From assembly GCA_018268855.1 (NCBI GenBank), contig JAFDVR010000012.1:1-64000 (forward strand): a stretch of 64,000 nucleotides of DNA. Direction: 5' to 3'. This document shows positions 20,655 to 28,952 of this stretch, piece after piece; the first letter of the stretch is position 1; each line of letters begins with the position of its first letter. Origin of the DNA: Acidobacteriota bacterium (GTDB lineage Bacteria > Acidobacteriota > Terriglobia > Terriglobales > Acidobacteriaceae). A program made the position numbers and the translations under genes. The notes under the pieces were generated by a model. That model had not been told where the DNA came from and did no database searches. It worked only from the letters and a program-made list of their open reading frames with translations.

Positions 20655-21134
20655 ATGAACTATCAGCGGAACATGATTAAAGCCTCTCCCATCTCGACTG
20701 GAAACCAGACCGTTTTTGCTACGGATGGCTGCACCGATCAGGTAGTTGGCGACATTCTCTCCGGCTGGAGGTATGACATCTCCGGGCTTGATCCTGAGAT
20801 GCGCGTGGATTATGAGCAGCACTTCGCTGAATGCGCGCACTGCCGCAGCAAGCAGCGGATGCACCGGACGATCGACGTTGCGCTGATGGTCATCTTTTCG
20901 CTTTCCACAGTCGTCTTTCTGTTGGCCACGGGCATGCTGCACCGGATGCATCTGACGCATGCCACCCTGGCTGATGTGCGTGTCCGCAATCTGTCGCTGG
21001 TATTGACGGCGCAGGCAGCGGCGGTCGGTGGTCTGTTGTTTTCCATGCTGATGTGGGTGCTGGTTGCGATTGCAACACCCGCTCCGCGTCTGATTTCCGG
21101 TACTGTGAGGCAGGTCCGCAGCCGCAATCTCTAA
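20655..21134 (+). CDS. Membrane protein with putative zinc-finger motif
   Basis: A 159-residue protein with a cytoplasmic H-F-A-E-C-A-H-C motif (about residues 56-63), resembling the HxxxCxxC zinc motif of anti-sigma factors, followed by two membrane helices (about 75-93 and 116-140). No sigma-factor gene is nearby, so anti-sigma function is only a suggestion. The rhomboid gene starts 19 bp downstream and is probably cotranscribed. Confidence 0.55.
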   Translation: MNYQRNMIKASPISTGNQTVFATDGCTDQVVGDILSGWRYDISGLDPEMRVDYEQHFAECAHCRSKQRMHRTIDVALMVIFSLSTVVFLLATGMLHRMHLTHATLADVRVRNLSLVLTAQAAAVGGLLFSMLMWVLVAIATPAPRLISGTVRQVRSRNL

Positions 21135-21153
21135 TTGCAGCGCCCGACGCAGT

Positions 21154-22023
21154 ATGTCCTCTTTCGAAGAACATCCTTACGATTCTCAGGAACCACATTA
21201 TCCCACTGGGAAAGTTGTAGCTCCACCTCCTGATAACGTCTTTAAACCGAAGCAGCCTTCGCGGTTTGCGACGCTGCGCTATGCCCCAGCAACGTATTTG
21301 TTGATGGCGGTGAATATCGGCGTTTACCTTTGGATGGTGAAGAGCGGAGTGAACTGGCAGAACCCGTCTGTCGGTGCGCTGATGCACTTTGGCGGCAACA
21401 ATGTGCTCCAGGTGGTTTACTTGCATCAATGGTGGAGGATTATCTCTGCCACCTTCGTTCACGTGGGTTTGTTGCACCTGGCAGGCAATATGTGGTGTCT
21501 GTGGAACCTGGGTCTTCTGGGTGAGCCGTTGCTCGGTTTCTTTGGTGTGATTTCGGTCTACCTTCTTACAGGTGCCGCAGGAAATCTGCTATCCACCATC
21601 TGGAATTTATTTGCGCGTGATTTGATCCAGGTAGGTGCCGGAGCTTCAGGAGCAGTGTTCGGGATTGCCGGTATTCTGATCGTTTTACTTTCAAACCGTA
21701 AGCTGGCAGAGCCACGCATGGGACGGCCCGGTATTCCATGGGGCGAGTTGGTGGCGCTCCGCAAATCAGTGATTCAATTTGCAGTATTGAATCTTTTCAT
21801 CGGTTTCGCGACAATTCTGGGCGGCCCTATCCGGGTGGACAATACCGCCCATTTTGGTGGGTTCGTCTGCGGACTGGCTATGGGTGTTCCGCTGTTGCCA
21901 CGCATGACCAGCGGCAGGGAAAAATATCTCCGGCGGCAGAAAATTGTATTTGCGGCATTTGCTCTTTTGCTGGCATTATTTGCGCGCTGGATCTCTGTGC
22001 TGGTCTTCGGCCCAAAGCGGTAA
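21154..22023 (+). CDS. Rhomboid-family intramembrane serine protease
   Basis: A polytopic membrane protein that cleaves substrates within the membrane. It has a 40-residue cytoplasmic head, then six predicted helices. The catalytic pair is visible: serine 165 in G-A-G-A-S-G-A-V-F-G and histidine 233 in N-T-A-H-F-G-G-F. The upstream H-V-G-L-L-H-L-A-G-N-M-W motif, with the oxyanion histidine and asparagine, is also intact. At 289 residues it is a normal size. The substrate is unknown. Confidence 0.93.
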   Translation: MSSFEEHPYDSQEPHYPTGKVVAPPPDNVFKPKQPSRFATLRYAPATYLLMAVNIGVYLWMVKSGVNWQNPSVGALMHFGGNNVLQVVYLHQWWRIISATFVHVGLLHLAGNMWCLWNLGLLGEPLLGFFGVISVYLLTGAAGNLLSTIWNLFARDLIQVGAGASGAVFGIAGILIVLLSNRKLAEPRMGRPGIPWGELVALRKSVIQFAVLNLFIGFATILGGPIRVDNTAHFGGFVCGLAMGVPLLPRMTSGREKYLRRQKIVFAAFALLLALFARWISVLVFGPKR

Positions 22024-22124
22024 TCGCAAAGGTACTCGCAACCGGTAGTGGTCATCCAATTAGGTAACGCTTGCAAATGTGACACCTTGCTTGCCAAGAA
22101 TCCGCGATGGTTCCGCAAATATTG

Positions 22125-22138
22125 AAAGTACGTACTTT
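22125..22138. promoter_or_regulatory. 14-bp perfect palindrome upstream of XRE gene
   Basis: AAAGTACGTACTTT is a perfect palindrome located 42 bp upstream of the XRE-type regulator start. It is a good candidate for an autoregulatory operator, since dimeric HTH_XRE proteins bind such dyads. No experimental support. Confidence 0.45.
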
Positions 22139-22179
22139 GTTCTTGCCAGCGGCATTGTGGATGGATACTTTGACCACAA

Positions 22180-22587
22180 ATGGCTGACATGCACATCATG
22201 ATCCCGGCGACGCCGGAAAACACTGTAGGGCCCGCTGCGATGAATATCGGCTCAACAATCCGTGGCTACCGGCTGCAAAAAGGCATGTCGCAAGGCGACA
22301 TTGAAAAACGCACCGGTTTGCTTCGTTGCTACCTCTCCCGCGTAGAGAACGGCCACACCGTCCCCTCCCTGGAGACGCTGCAGAAAATTGCTCAGGCGTT
22401 AGACCTTCCATTGAGCCAGTTTTTTGCCGAGGAGTATGTAGCGCGTGAAATGGGAGCGATGACGCTTTCCAGCGATGACATTCGTTTTCTAACGCAGGTG
22501 CAGCGGTATGCGTCGAGTTTGTCCGACAGCGACCGCAAACTGCTGCTGGCAATGGTGAAGAAGTTCGCGCAAACGGCGATTATCTAA
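22180..22587 (+). CDS. XRE-family transcriptional regulator
   Basis: A 135-residue DNA-binding protein. The HTH_XRE/Cro domain occupies roughly residues 24-80: I-R-G-Y-R-L-Q-K-G-M-S-Q-G-D-I-E-K-R-T-G and the recognition helix with Y-L-S-R-V-E-N-G. A helical C-terminal part may dimerise. Alternative starts at 22189 or 22240 are possible. A monocistronic unit is suggested by a clear terminator after it and a palindromic candidate operator before it. Targets are unknown. Confidence 0.88.
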   Translation: MADMHIMIPATPENTVGPAAMNIGSTIRGYRLQKGMSQGDIEKRTGLLRCYLSRVENGHTVPSLETLQKIAQALDLPLSQFFAEEYVAREMGAMTLSSDDIRFLTQVQRYASSLSDSDRKLLLAMVKKFAQTAII

Positions 22588-22612
22588 CCGATAAGGTTTG
22601 CTTATTCTGCTC

Positions 22613-22645
22613 AACGGCCCGGAGATTCCTCCGGGCCGTTGTTTT
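22613..22645 (+). terminator. Rho-independent terminator
   Basis: A perfect 12-bp stem (AACGGCCCGGAG with its complement, loop ATTC) followed by GTTTT, ending the XRE gene transcript. Confidence 0.88.
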
Positions 22646-22805
22646 GAGGAATAGGTTTAGTCAAGACCTTCATGTTGCAGGTTTGGGCAGCAGGCTGCGG
22701 GGAAGTAGAATAACGGCAGGCCTAACTGTCTTCGCCGGCGTGAGTCCAAAGAACTGGACGGCCCGTTTGCGTGATGAGAATTTGGCCGGCCTCAATAGGA
22801 TTTTG

Positions 22806-24665
22806 ATGACGCTTCTGAACCTCCGCTCCCGATCTGCGCACGCTGTTGCGTTTGCCACGTTGCTTGCACTGCCGCTAAGCGCGCAGATGCAGTCGCCGCG
22901 CTACCAGAGCCCCGGATTCGAACAGCAACCGCAGGTGCCTGCGGCACCCAAGCTGCCGGAAACGCCCGCCATTACGCCAGACGGCAAAGTAGTGGAAGAC
23001 GTGATTGCACGCGTAAACGACCAGATTATTTCGCGTAGCGATCTGGAGCGGGCACAGGCGAACTTGCAGCAGGAGTTGGCGCAGACACATCCGGCGGATG
23101 CGGAAGACCGCCAAAAGAACCTGTTGCGAGACCTGATCGACCAGCAGTTATTGCTTTCCAAGGGCAAGGACCTGGGCATCAACGCAGATGCGGAAGTACT
23201 TCGCCGTCTTGACGATATTCGCAAGCAGAACCATATGGCGTCGATGGAGGACCTGGAGAAGGCTGCGCGCGCGCAGGGCGTCTCCTTTGAGGATTTCAAG
23301 GCTTCTATCCGTAACAACATCATTACTTCTACCGTGGTGCGTGACGAGGTAGGGCGGCGCCTGCAAATGACGCAGGCGGAGGAGCGTAAGTACTATGAGG
23401 CGCATAAAGACCAGTTCGATCAGCCGGAGCAGGTGCGTCTTTCAGAGATATTGATTCCCGTAGCTGCGGATGCCGATCCTGCGGCGGTGGAAGCGGCACG
23501 GAAGAAAGCTGACGAGGTGGTTGCAAAGCTGCAGGGTGGAGCAAAGTTTGCCGACGTGGCCAAGCAGATGTCCGGCGGCCCCACGGCAGCGCAGGGTGGC
23601 GATCTGGGCTACTTCAAACATGGTGCTTTGGCTGCGGTGCTGGAGCAGAAGACGTTTGCGCTGAAACCGGGTGAATATACCGAGCCGACGCGGACGCGCC
23701 AGGGCTTCGTAATTTTACAGACGACCGAGCACCAGGCTGCTGGCGCTCCTCCGCTGGAGCAGATAGAGCAGCAGGTTCAGGAAGCGATGTATACCGAGCA
23801 GATGGCCCCTGCGCTGCGTGCCTATCTTACGAAGCTGCGTGAAGAAGCATACGTCGACATCAAGCCGGGATTTGTGGACACGGGTGCTTCACCCAATCAG
23901 ACGAAGCCAGTGTTCAGCGCATATGCCCCTCCGGCTCCAAAGAAAAAGCCACAGGAAGTGAAGCAGCGTTTTGATCGTCACGGTAGTAAGGCAAACACTG
24001 CTGCGCCGCAGATGGCAACGGTGGAACTAGACAAGAAGGGCCATCCGAAGAAGATCAAGCGCGAGAAGATCCGTTATGGACAGGCGCCGCGCCTTGCGCT
24101 TCCCGCAGGTGCAGAAGATACAACCGTAGCGGCGGAAGCGGCTCCGGGCACGGCAATTGCGCCGGTGGAAGAGAACAATACGCTGTCTGCTGCGGAAAAT
24201 CCGCTGGCGCCTGTTGCTCCTCCACAAAAGAAGACGCGCTTTTCTCATAAAGCAGAAGAGGTGAAGGTGCAGAAGGAGCGGGCAGAGCAGCGCAAGGTGC
24301 TGGATAAAGCTGCGGCCACGCCGGCACCCGCTTCGAAGCCCGAAGTGACAACGCAGAAAGTGCAATCTGCTCCGTTGGGATTGAATGGCGATACTGCCAC
24401 TAAGAAAAAGAAAAAGCGTGCAAAGGGCGAGGCGAAAGAGCGGTTGCAGGATAAAGAGCCGCAGAAGAAGGCCCCGCTGGTTCAGAACCCTATGCCGGAC
24501 AAGAAGACCGGTCTGCCGCCTGCGGATACGCGCAATAAGCCAACTGCCGACCAGACAACGCTGGCTCCGGCGAACCAACCTGCACCAGGTTCTCCCACAC
24601 CTGCTCCGGCACAGCCGGGCGAACCGGCACGCACCAGTGGAACTCCACTGCCTGCGCAGAAATAA
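22806..24665 (+). CDS. SurA/PpiC-type periplasmic chaperone, long C-terminal tail
   Basis: A secreted peptidyl-prolyl isomerase/chaperone. The signal peptide ends L-P-L-S-A-Q. A SurA-N-like helical domain (about 60-200) is followed by one parvulin domain (about 208-308, opening E-Q-V-R-L-S-E-I-L-I and containing G-G-D-L-G-Y-F). The last ~270 residues are low-complexity Lys/Pro/Ala/Gln-rich and probably disordered. An in-frame TTG at 22644 would overlap the terminator, so the ATG at 22806, just before the signal peptide, is chosen. It likely assists outer-membrane protein folding. Confidence 0.88.
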   Translation: MTLLNLRSRSAHAVAFATLLALPLSAQMQSPRYQSPGFEQQPQVPAAPKLPETPAITPDGKVVEDVIARVNDQIISRSDLERAQANLQQELAQTHPADAEDRQKNLLRDLIDQQLLLSKGKDLGINADAEVLRRLDDIRKQNHMASMEDLEKAARAQGVSFEDFKASIRNNIITSTVVRDEVGRRLQMTQAEERKYYEAHKDQFDQPEQVRLSEILIPVAADADPAAVEAARKKADEVVAKLQGGAKFADVAKQMSGGPTAAQGGDLGYFKHGALAAVLEQKTFALKPGEYTEPTRTRQGFVILQTTEHQAAGAPPLEQIEQQVQEAMYTEQMAPALRAYLTKLREEAYVDIKPGFVDTGASPNQTKPVFSAYAPPAPKKKPQEVKQRFDRHGSKANTAAPQMATVELDKKGHPKKIKREKIRYGQAPRLALPAGAEDTTVAAEAAPGTAIAPVEENNTLSAAENPLAPVAPPQKKTRFSHKAEEVKVQKERAEQRKVLDKAAATPAPASKPEVTTQKVQSAPLGLNGDTATKKKKKRAKGEAKERLQDKEPQKKAPLVQNPMPDKKTGLPPADTRNKPTADQTTLAPANQPAPGSPTPAPAQPGEPARTSGTPLPAQK

Positions 24666-24757
24666 GTCATCAGAAAGTATTCAGGGCGCGGCTTTGGCTG
24701 CGCCCTTTGCTTTTGCGTAGAGAACGATGTCCGGCGCGGTATGCTGAAGGCACTCGT

Positions 24758-25741
24758 ATGAAGGAATTTTTTATTGCCGATGCGGCGCGTTTTGAGAACG
24801 CGGTGATTACGACCTACTTTGTGCTGCACTCCATCGCCGCGCGCGAGAAAAAGGGCGCAGGCGGACAGTACCTCGCGCTCACGCTTGCCGACAAGACCGG
24901 TCAGTTTGAAGGTCGCATGTGGGAAGAGTTTGCCGAAGCGCTGGCAACATGCGCACAGGGATGCTACGTAAAGGTACAAGGCCGCATCGATAAGTATCAG
25001 GGCCGCTTCCAGATCACACTCCAAAAGATGCGCGTCGCGCAGGAGAGCGAAGTGGAAGTCGCCGACTTTCAGCCGCACACGCAGTACGACATAGACCAGA
25101 TGTGGGCAGAACTGCTCGATTACGTAGACGGCTTCTCGAACGAAGACCTGCAGCGGCTCGTGCTGGCGTTTTTGCATGATCCTGAACTTGGCCCGGCATT
25201 CAAGTCCGCTCCCGCAGCGAAAGGCCTGCATCATGCATGGATCGGGGGTCTGCTTGAACACGTCGTATTCCTGCTGCGCATGTGCGAGCGCGTAGCGCCA
25301 CAGTATCCCGAAGTGGACCGCGACCTGCTGATGGCAGGTGCGATCCTGCATGATTTCGGCAAGGTGCGCGAGCTGGCATGGAAGTCGTGCTTCAGCTACA
25401 CGACGGAGGGTCAACTGCTTGGCCACATCACCATTGTGATCGGCATGGTTCGCGACAAAGTGCGCGCTCTGGAAAACTTCCCCGAACGCCTGCGCATCCT
25501 CGTCGAACACCTCATTCTGTCGCACCACGGCCGCCTGGAGTTCGGCTCACCCAAGCTGCCGATGACACCCGAAGCCATCGTCTTCTCCGCTATCGACGAT
25601 CTCGAAGCAAAAATGCAAAACATGCGCGCAGAGTTCGAACGCGCCAAGGCCGCAGGCAAGTCCGAAGATGAGGTTACGGATTATTCGCGGAGTATGGAGC
25701 GGTCGCTGTTGAATTCGAAGGCTTATCTGGAGCGCGAATAG
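24758..25741 (+). CDS. OB-fold plus HD-domain protein (YhaM-like 3'-5' exoribonuclease)
   Basis: It has an N-terminal OB-fold (about residues 15-95, with A-L-T-L-A-D-K-T-G and Y-V-K-V-Q-G-R-I) that would bind single-stranded nucleic acid. An HD phosphohydrolase domain follows, with metal ligands in G-L-H-H-A-W, L-L-E-H-V, I-L-H-D-F-G-K and L-S-H-H-G. This is the architecture of YhaM/CBF1, a 3'-to-5' exoribonuclease. Its 327 residues compare with ~314 for YhaM. ATG 24758 is chosen over an in-frame start at 24707. The 3' end of the gene abuts a decayed gene fragment. Confidence 0.87.
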   Translation: MKEFFIADAARFENAVITTYFVLHSIAAREKKGAGGQYLALTLADKTGQFEGRMWEEFAEALATCAQGCYVKVQGRIDKYQGRFQITLQKMRVAQESEVEVADFQPHTQYDIDQMWAELLDYVDGFSNEDLQRLVLAFLHDPELGPAFKSAPAAKGLHHAWIGGLLEHVVFLLRMCERVAPQYPEVDRDLLMAGAILHDFGKVRELAWKSCFSYTTEGQLLGHITIVIGMVRDKVRALENFPERLRILVEHLILSHHGRLEFGSPKLPMTPEAIVFSAIDDLEAKMQNMRAEFERAKAAGKSEDEVTDYSRSMERSLLNSKAYLERE

Positions 25742-25780
25742 TGTATGTCGTAAACGATGCAGCAAGCTTGCTCTCAATAA

Positions 25781-26202
25781 GAGAGCAATAGTTCGCTGAC
25801 CTTCAATGTGGCGGATTATTCGCGGCAGTTGCTTAACGATTTTTATATTGCGGACGGTAAGTTTGAGCGGCGCGAGTTTCATTCTCCTCAGGATGTCGCC
25901 TCGGTGCGGGAAAAAGTCATCATCACTGCACAGGGTATGGAGCGCGCTCTCTGTGGAGTGATGAAACCATTACGCCGGTACGCGGCCAGATTGCCTGGCT
26001 TATTCCGCAGGAGAATGCGCATTACAGTCTGCATTACAAGGACCTGTATCTACTTGCGCGACGTGACGGGATCGTTTTGCAGAAAATGCCCAGTGAAGAA
26101 GATGGTTTTGGCGATGCGAACGAAACTCCGGACAAGCAGGAGGCGCATGACGCGCTCGGTATTCTGCAGGAACTGTATTCGCACATGCATAAAACATCGT
26201 GA
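25781..26202 (+). pseudogene. Truncated, frameshifted FAD-dependent amino-acid oxidase (C-terminal remnant)
   Basis: The first frame reads L-T-F-N-V-A-D-Y-S-R-Q-L-L-N-D-F, then R-E-F-H-S-P-Q-D-V. After one missing base near 25924-25928, the +1 frame continues T-G-Y-G-A-R-S-L-W-S-D-E-T, P-V-R-G-Q-I-A-W-L-I-P and L-A-R-R-D-G-I-V-L-Q to a TGA at 26200-26202. Joined, this resembles the C-terminal third of D-amino-acid-oxidase-type FAD enzymes (the N-C-T-G-x-G-A-R and P-V-R-G-Q motifs). The N-terminal FAD-binding half is absent; an in-frame stop lies at 25778. It is a non-functional remnant. Confidence 0.75.
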
Positions 26203-26351
26203 CGTTACTCACGCATGAGCAGAAGCCATACACCCAGTCATTTCTAAGTAGCTCGCGCCATGTTGCGCAATGTAGCAACAGACCGACGCAAATTGGCTTC
26301 TCATCTTCTCGATGCGGCGGTGCACAAAAGCCGCGCCTATAAGGAGATGCG

Positions 26352-26972
26352 ATGAGTTTGCGTGATGTGTTGCTTGATGAGGTCAAAGACCTGTACAGCG
26401 CCGAGAAGCAGTTGATTAAGGCGCTTCCGAAGATGGCAAAGGGTGCGGATGATGAAATGCTGCGCTCCTCGATTCTTGAGCATTTGGAACAGACCAAGGG
26501 CCATGCACAGCGGCTTGAACAGGTGTTTGAGTTGCTGGGTGAGAAAGCGAAGGCGAAACACTGCAAAGGCATGGAAGGCCTGATTGAAGAAGGCCAGGAA
26601 GCTCTGGAAGAGGACGAGGAGCCGCCGGCAAGCGATGTGATGCTGATCGGTGCTGCTTTGCGTGTGGAGCATTATGAAAAGGCTGCTTACACAGTTTGTG
26701 TGAATCTGGCCAAGACGCTGGGCGAAGATGAGGCGGCCAATCTGCTGGAACAGACGTTGGAAGAGGAGTCTGCCACAGCGGAGAAGCTGACCGCACGCGG
26801 TCTGGAACTGATGCAGCAGGGCGCCTCCGAAGGTGAGGAAGATGACGAGGAGGAGATGGACGAAGAGGATGAAGAAGAATCCGCTCCAGCTAAAAAGAGC
26901 GCATCTAAAAAGTCTTCTTCGACGAAGTCCGCTTCTAAAAAGAGCAGCGCGAAGAAGTCTTCGAAACGATAA
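26352..26972 (+). CDS. DUF892 (YciE-like) ferritin-like protein with Lys-rich tail
   Basis: The N-terminal 165 residues match the DUF892/YciE family, a ferritin-like four-helix protein linked to stress: L-R-D-V-L-L-D-E-V-K-D-L-Y-S-A-E-K-Q-L and A-A-L-R-V-E-H-Y-E-K-A-A-Y with metal-binding Glu/His. An acidic stretch (D-D-E-E-E-M-D-E-E-D-E-E-E) comes next, then a basic tail of repeated K-K-S-A-S-K-K-S-S. The tail resembles histone H1-like sequences and could bind DNA or polyphosphate; this is inference. It is followed by a strong terminator. Confidence 0.85.
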   Translation: MSLRDVLLDEVKDLYSAEKQLIKALPKMAKGADDEMLRSSILEHLEQTKGHAQRLEQVFELLGEKAKAKHCKGMEGLIEEGQEALEEDEEPPASDVMLIGAALRVEHYEKAAYTVCVNLAKTLGEDEAANLLEQTLEEESATAEKLTARGLELMQQGASEGEEDDEEEMDEEDEEESAPAKKSASKKSSSTKSASKKSSAKKSSKR

Positions 26973-26986
26973 TTACAGTCTGGCAA

Positions 26987-27032
26987 GAAGAAAGGCTGGA
27001 GAGCATGCATGTTCTCCAGCCTTTCTTCTTTT
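26987..27032 (+). terminator. Rho-independent terminator
   Basis: A 16-bp perfect stem (26987-27002 with 27013-27028; core GGCTGGAGA), loop of 10 bases, then a T-rich end. Confidence 0.88.
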
Positions 27033-27156
27033 GCTGCTTCGCTATGGTGCCGGAACTCTCACAGGAAGATATTTTCTCCGGCTGTGCGTCTGTGATGTAA
27101 GTTCTATTTGAGGACCAACAAGGCTTTCGCTAGATTGGCGATGGGGGTATTTAGGC

Positions 27157-27717
27157 ATGAAAAAGGTACTGTTATCCGCTGTGCTCGCTTTGGCTGCAAC
27201 TGGCCTGGTAGCGCAAAGCACGTCCACCACCACGACCACGATGACCAATGGCAAGAACGGTAAACCGCTGCCGAGTCCGCGTATGCTTACCACCGGACAG
27301 GTAGGCAAGGCGAAGATCGATATCGACTACGGTGCTCCTTCAGTGAAGGGACGCAATGTCTTCTTTGATGTGGTGAAGCAGGACAAAATCTGGCGCACGG
27401 GAGCGAATGAGGCGACGGGATTTAAGACGAGCGGGGCCCTTATGGTTGGGTCGCTGCATGTTCCAGCCGGCAGCTACACGCTCTACACCATGCCCACCGC
27501 AGATGGATGGTGGCTGGTGGTGAACAAACAGACGGGCCAGTGGGGCCTGACTTACGATGAAAAGCAGGACCTGGGACGTGTGAAGCTGACGTCCAGCACG
27601 CTACCGTCTTCGCAGGAGGTCTTTTCCATTTCTATTGAGAAGATCAAAGGAAACCATGCAGAGTTGCATATCAAGTGGGACAAGACGGACCTGAGTACGC
27701 CAATCATGGCGCACTAA
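27157..27717 (+). CDS. Secreted DUF2911 protein
   Basis: A 186-residue exported protein of the DUF2911 family. The signal peptide ends T-G-L-V-A-Q, followed by a Thr-rich stretch. The conserved core includes V-D/I-D-Y-G-A-P-S-V-K-G-R, W-R-T-G-A-N-E-A-T and P-A-G-S-Y-T-L-Y-T-M-P, then W-G-L-T-Y-D. The biochemical function of the family is not known to me. It is probably monocistronic, with a terminator downstream. Confidence 0.87.
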   Translation: MKKVLLSAVLALAATGLVAQSTSTTTTTMTNGKNGKPLPSPRMLTTGQVGKAKIDIDYGAPSVKGRNVFFDVVKQDKIWRTGANEATGFKTSGALMVGSLHVPAGSYTLYTMPTADGWWLVVNKQTGQWGLTYDEKQDLGRVKLTSSTLPSSQEVFSISIEKIKGNHAELHIKWDKTDLSTPIMAH

Positions 27718-27742
27718 CCATCGTCCTTTCGTTCGCACGAAA

Positions 27743-27777
27743 GAAGACCTCGCCCTGGCGGGGTCTTCGTCTTTTTT
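27743..27777 (+). terminator. Rho-independent terminator
   Basis: Stem GAAGACCTCGCC with GGCGGGGTCTTC (one G-T pair), then GTCTTTTTT. Confidence 0.85.
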
Positions 27778-27840
27778 GCAGACCATAAAGGAAGCGGCGC
27801 TTTTCAAACAACGGCGACGATACACTGGCATTATCTCTGC

Positions 27841-28941
27841 ATGTTTGGGCGATCGCGATTTCGGGATTTCGATTGGACGTTGCTTGGCTTTATCGGCCTG
27901 ATGGCAACGATCAGCGTCTTTGAGATATATTCTGCGACACTGCACACAAAGTTTCATGGATTTGAGACCCGTCAGCTTGGCTTTTTCGCCATTGGACTGG
28001 TGTTGATGTTTGCGGTGTCCATGATCGACTACCACCGTCTGCTCGGTATCGCGAACTGGGCGTATGTGGTGAGTATTGTTTCGCTTGTAGCGGTCAAGCT
28101 GGTAGGTAAAAAGGTATTAGGAGCGCGACGATGGATTGCGCTGCCCGGCGGTATTCACTTCCAGCCGTCGGAGTGGGTAAAGCTGGTGTTGATCCTGGTG
28201 GTCGCGCGCTTCTTCTGGAACCTGGGCGGCCGCGAGTTGCGATGGCCAGACATTCTGAAGGCGTTTGCGCTTGTCGGTGTTCCGATGGTGCTTGTGCTGT
28301 CGCAGCCCGATCTTGGCACCACGCTTACTTACTTTCCCGTATTGCTGATGGGGCTGCTGCTGGGCGGCATTCGCGCGCGGCAGGTGGGAATTATCCTGCT
28401 TGGGCTGCTGCTGATTGGTGGCATTGCATGGAAGAGTGGCAAGCGGCTGAAGCCATATCAACAGGCACGCATCAATGCGTTTCTTGATCCTGATTCGGAC
28501 CCGAAGGGGAGTGGGTATCAGGTAAGGCAGTCGAAAATTGCAGTGGGTTCGGGCGGCATCTGGGGCAAGGGCGCGACGAAGGGCACACAGACGCAGGGTG
28601 ACTTTTTGCCTATTCCCTATACGGACTTTATCTTTGCCGCGCTCTGCGAGGAGCATGGCTTTGTGGGCGCGACGCTGGTGCTTCTGCTGTACTTCCTTAT
28701 CTATATGCGATTGATCCAGAATGCTCAGACCGCACCTGACCTGCCCGGTACGTACATTGTTATGGGGATTGTAGGCGTGCTTGTCTTCCAGATGGCGGTG
28801 AACATAGGCATGGTGATTGGCTTGATGCCGGTTGCTGGAATTCCACTGCCTCTGCTGAGCTATGGCGGATCGAGCACTATGTTTACGTTTATCGCGCTGG
28901 GGATTGTGATGAATATCCGCATGAAGCGGTTTGTGAATTAG
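27841..28941 (+). CDS. rodA: Rod-shape peptidoglycan polymerase RodA
   Basis: A SEDS-family glycosyltransferase polymerising lipid II during cell elongation. It has 366 residues and about ten membrane helices. Family motifs are present: I-H-F-Q-P-S-E-W-V-K near residue 105, L-S-Q-P-D-L-G-T, N-A-F-L-D-P, G-D-F-L-P-I-P-Y-T-D-F-I-F, and the C-terminal P-L-P-L-L-S-Y-G-G-S-S. The absence of FtsW-type neighbours and the length favour RodA. It stands alone here rather than beside mreBCD. Confidence 0.9.
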   Translation: MFGRSRFRDFDWTLLGFIGLMATISVFEIYSATLHTKFHGFETRQLGFFAIGLVLMFAVSMIDYHRLLGIANWAYVVSIVSLVAVKLVGKKVLGARRWIALPGGIHFQPSEWVKLVLILVVARFFWNLGGRELRWPDILKAFALVGVPMVLVLSQPDLGTTLTYFPVLLMGLLLGGIRARQVGIILLGLLLIGGIAWKSGKRLKPYQQARINAFLDPDSDPKGSGYQVRQSKIAVGSGGIWGKGATKGTQTQGDFLPIPYTDFIFAALCEEHGFVGATLVLLLYFLIYMRLIQNAQTAPDLPGTYIVMGIVGVLVFQMAVNIGMVIGLMPVAGIPLPLLSYGGSSTMFTFIALGIVMNIRMKRFVN

Positions 28942-28952
28942 AGGCGATCTGC

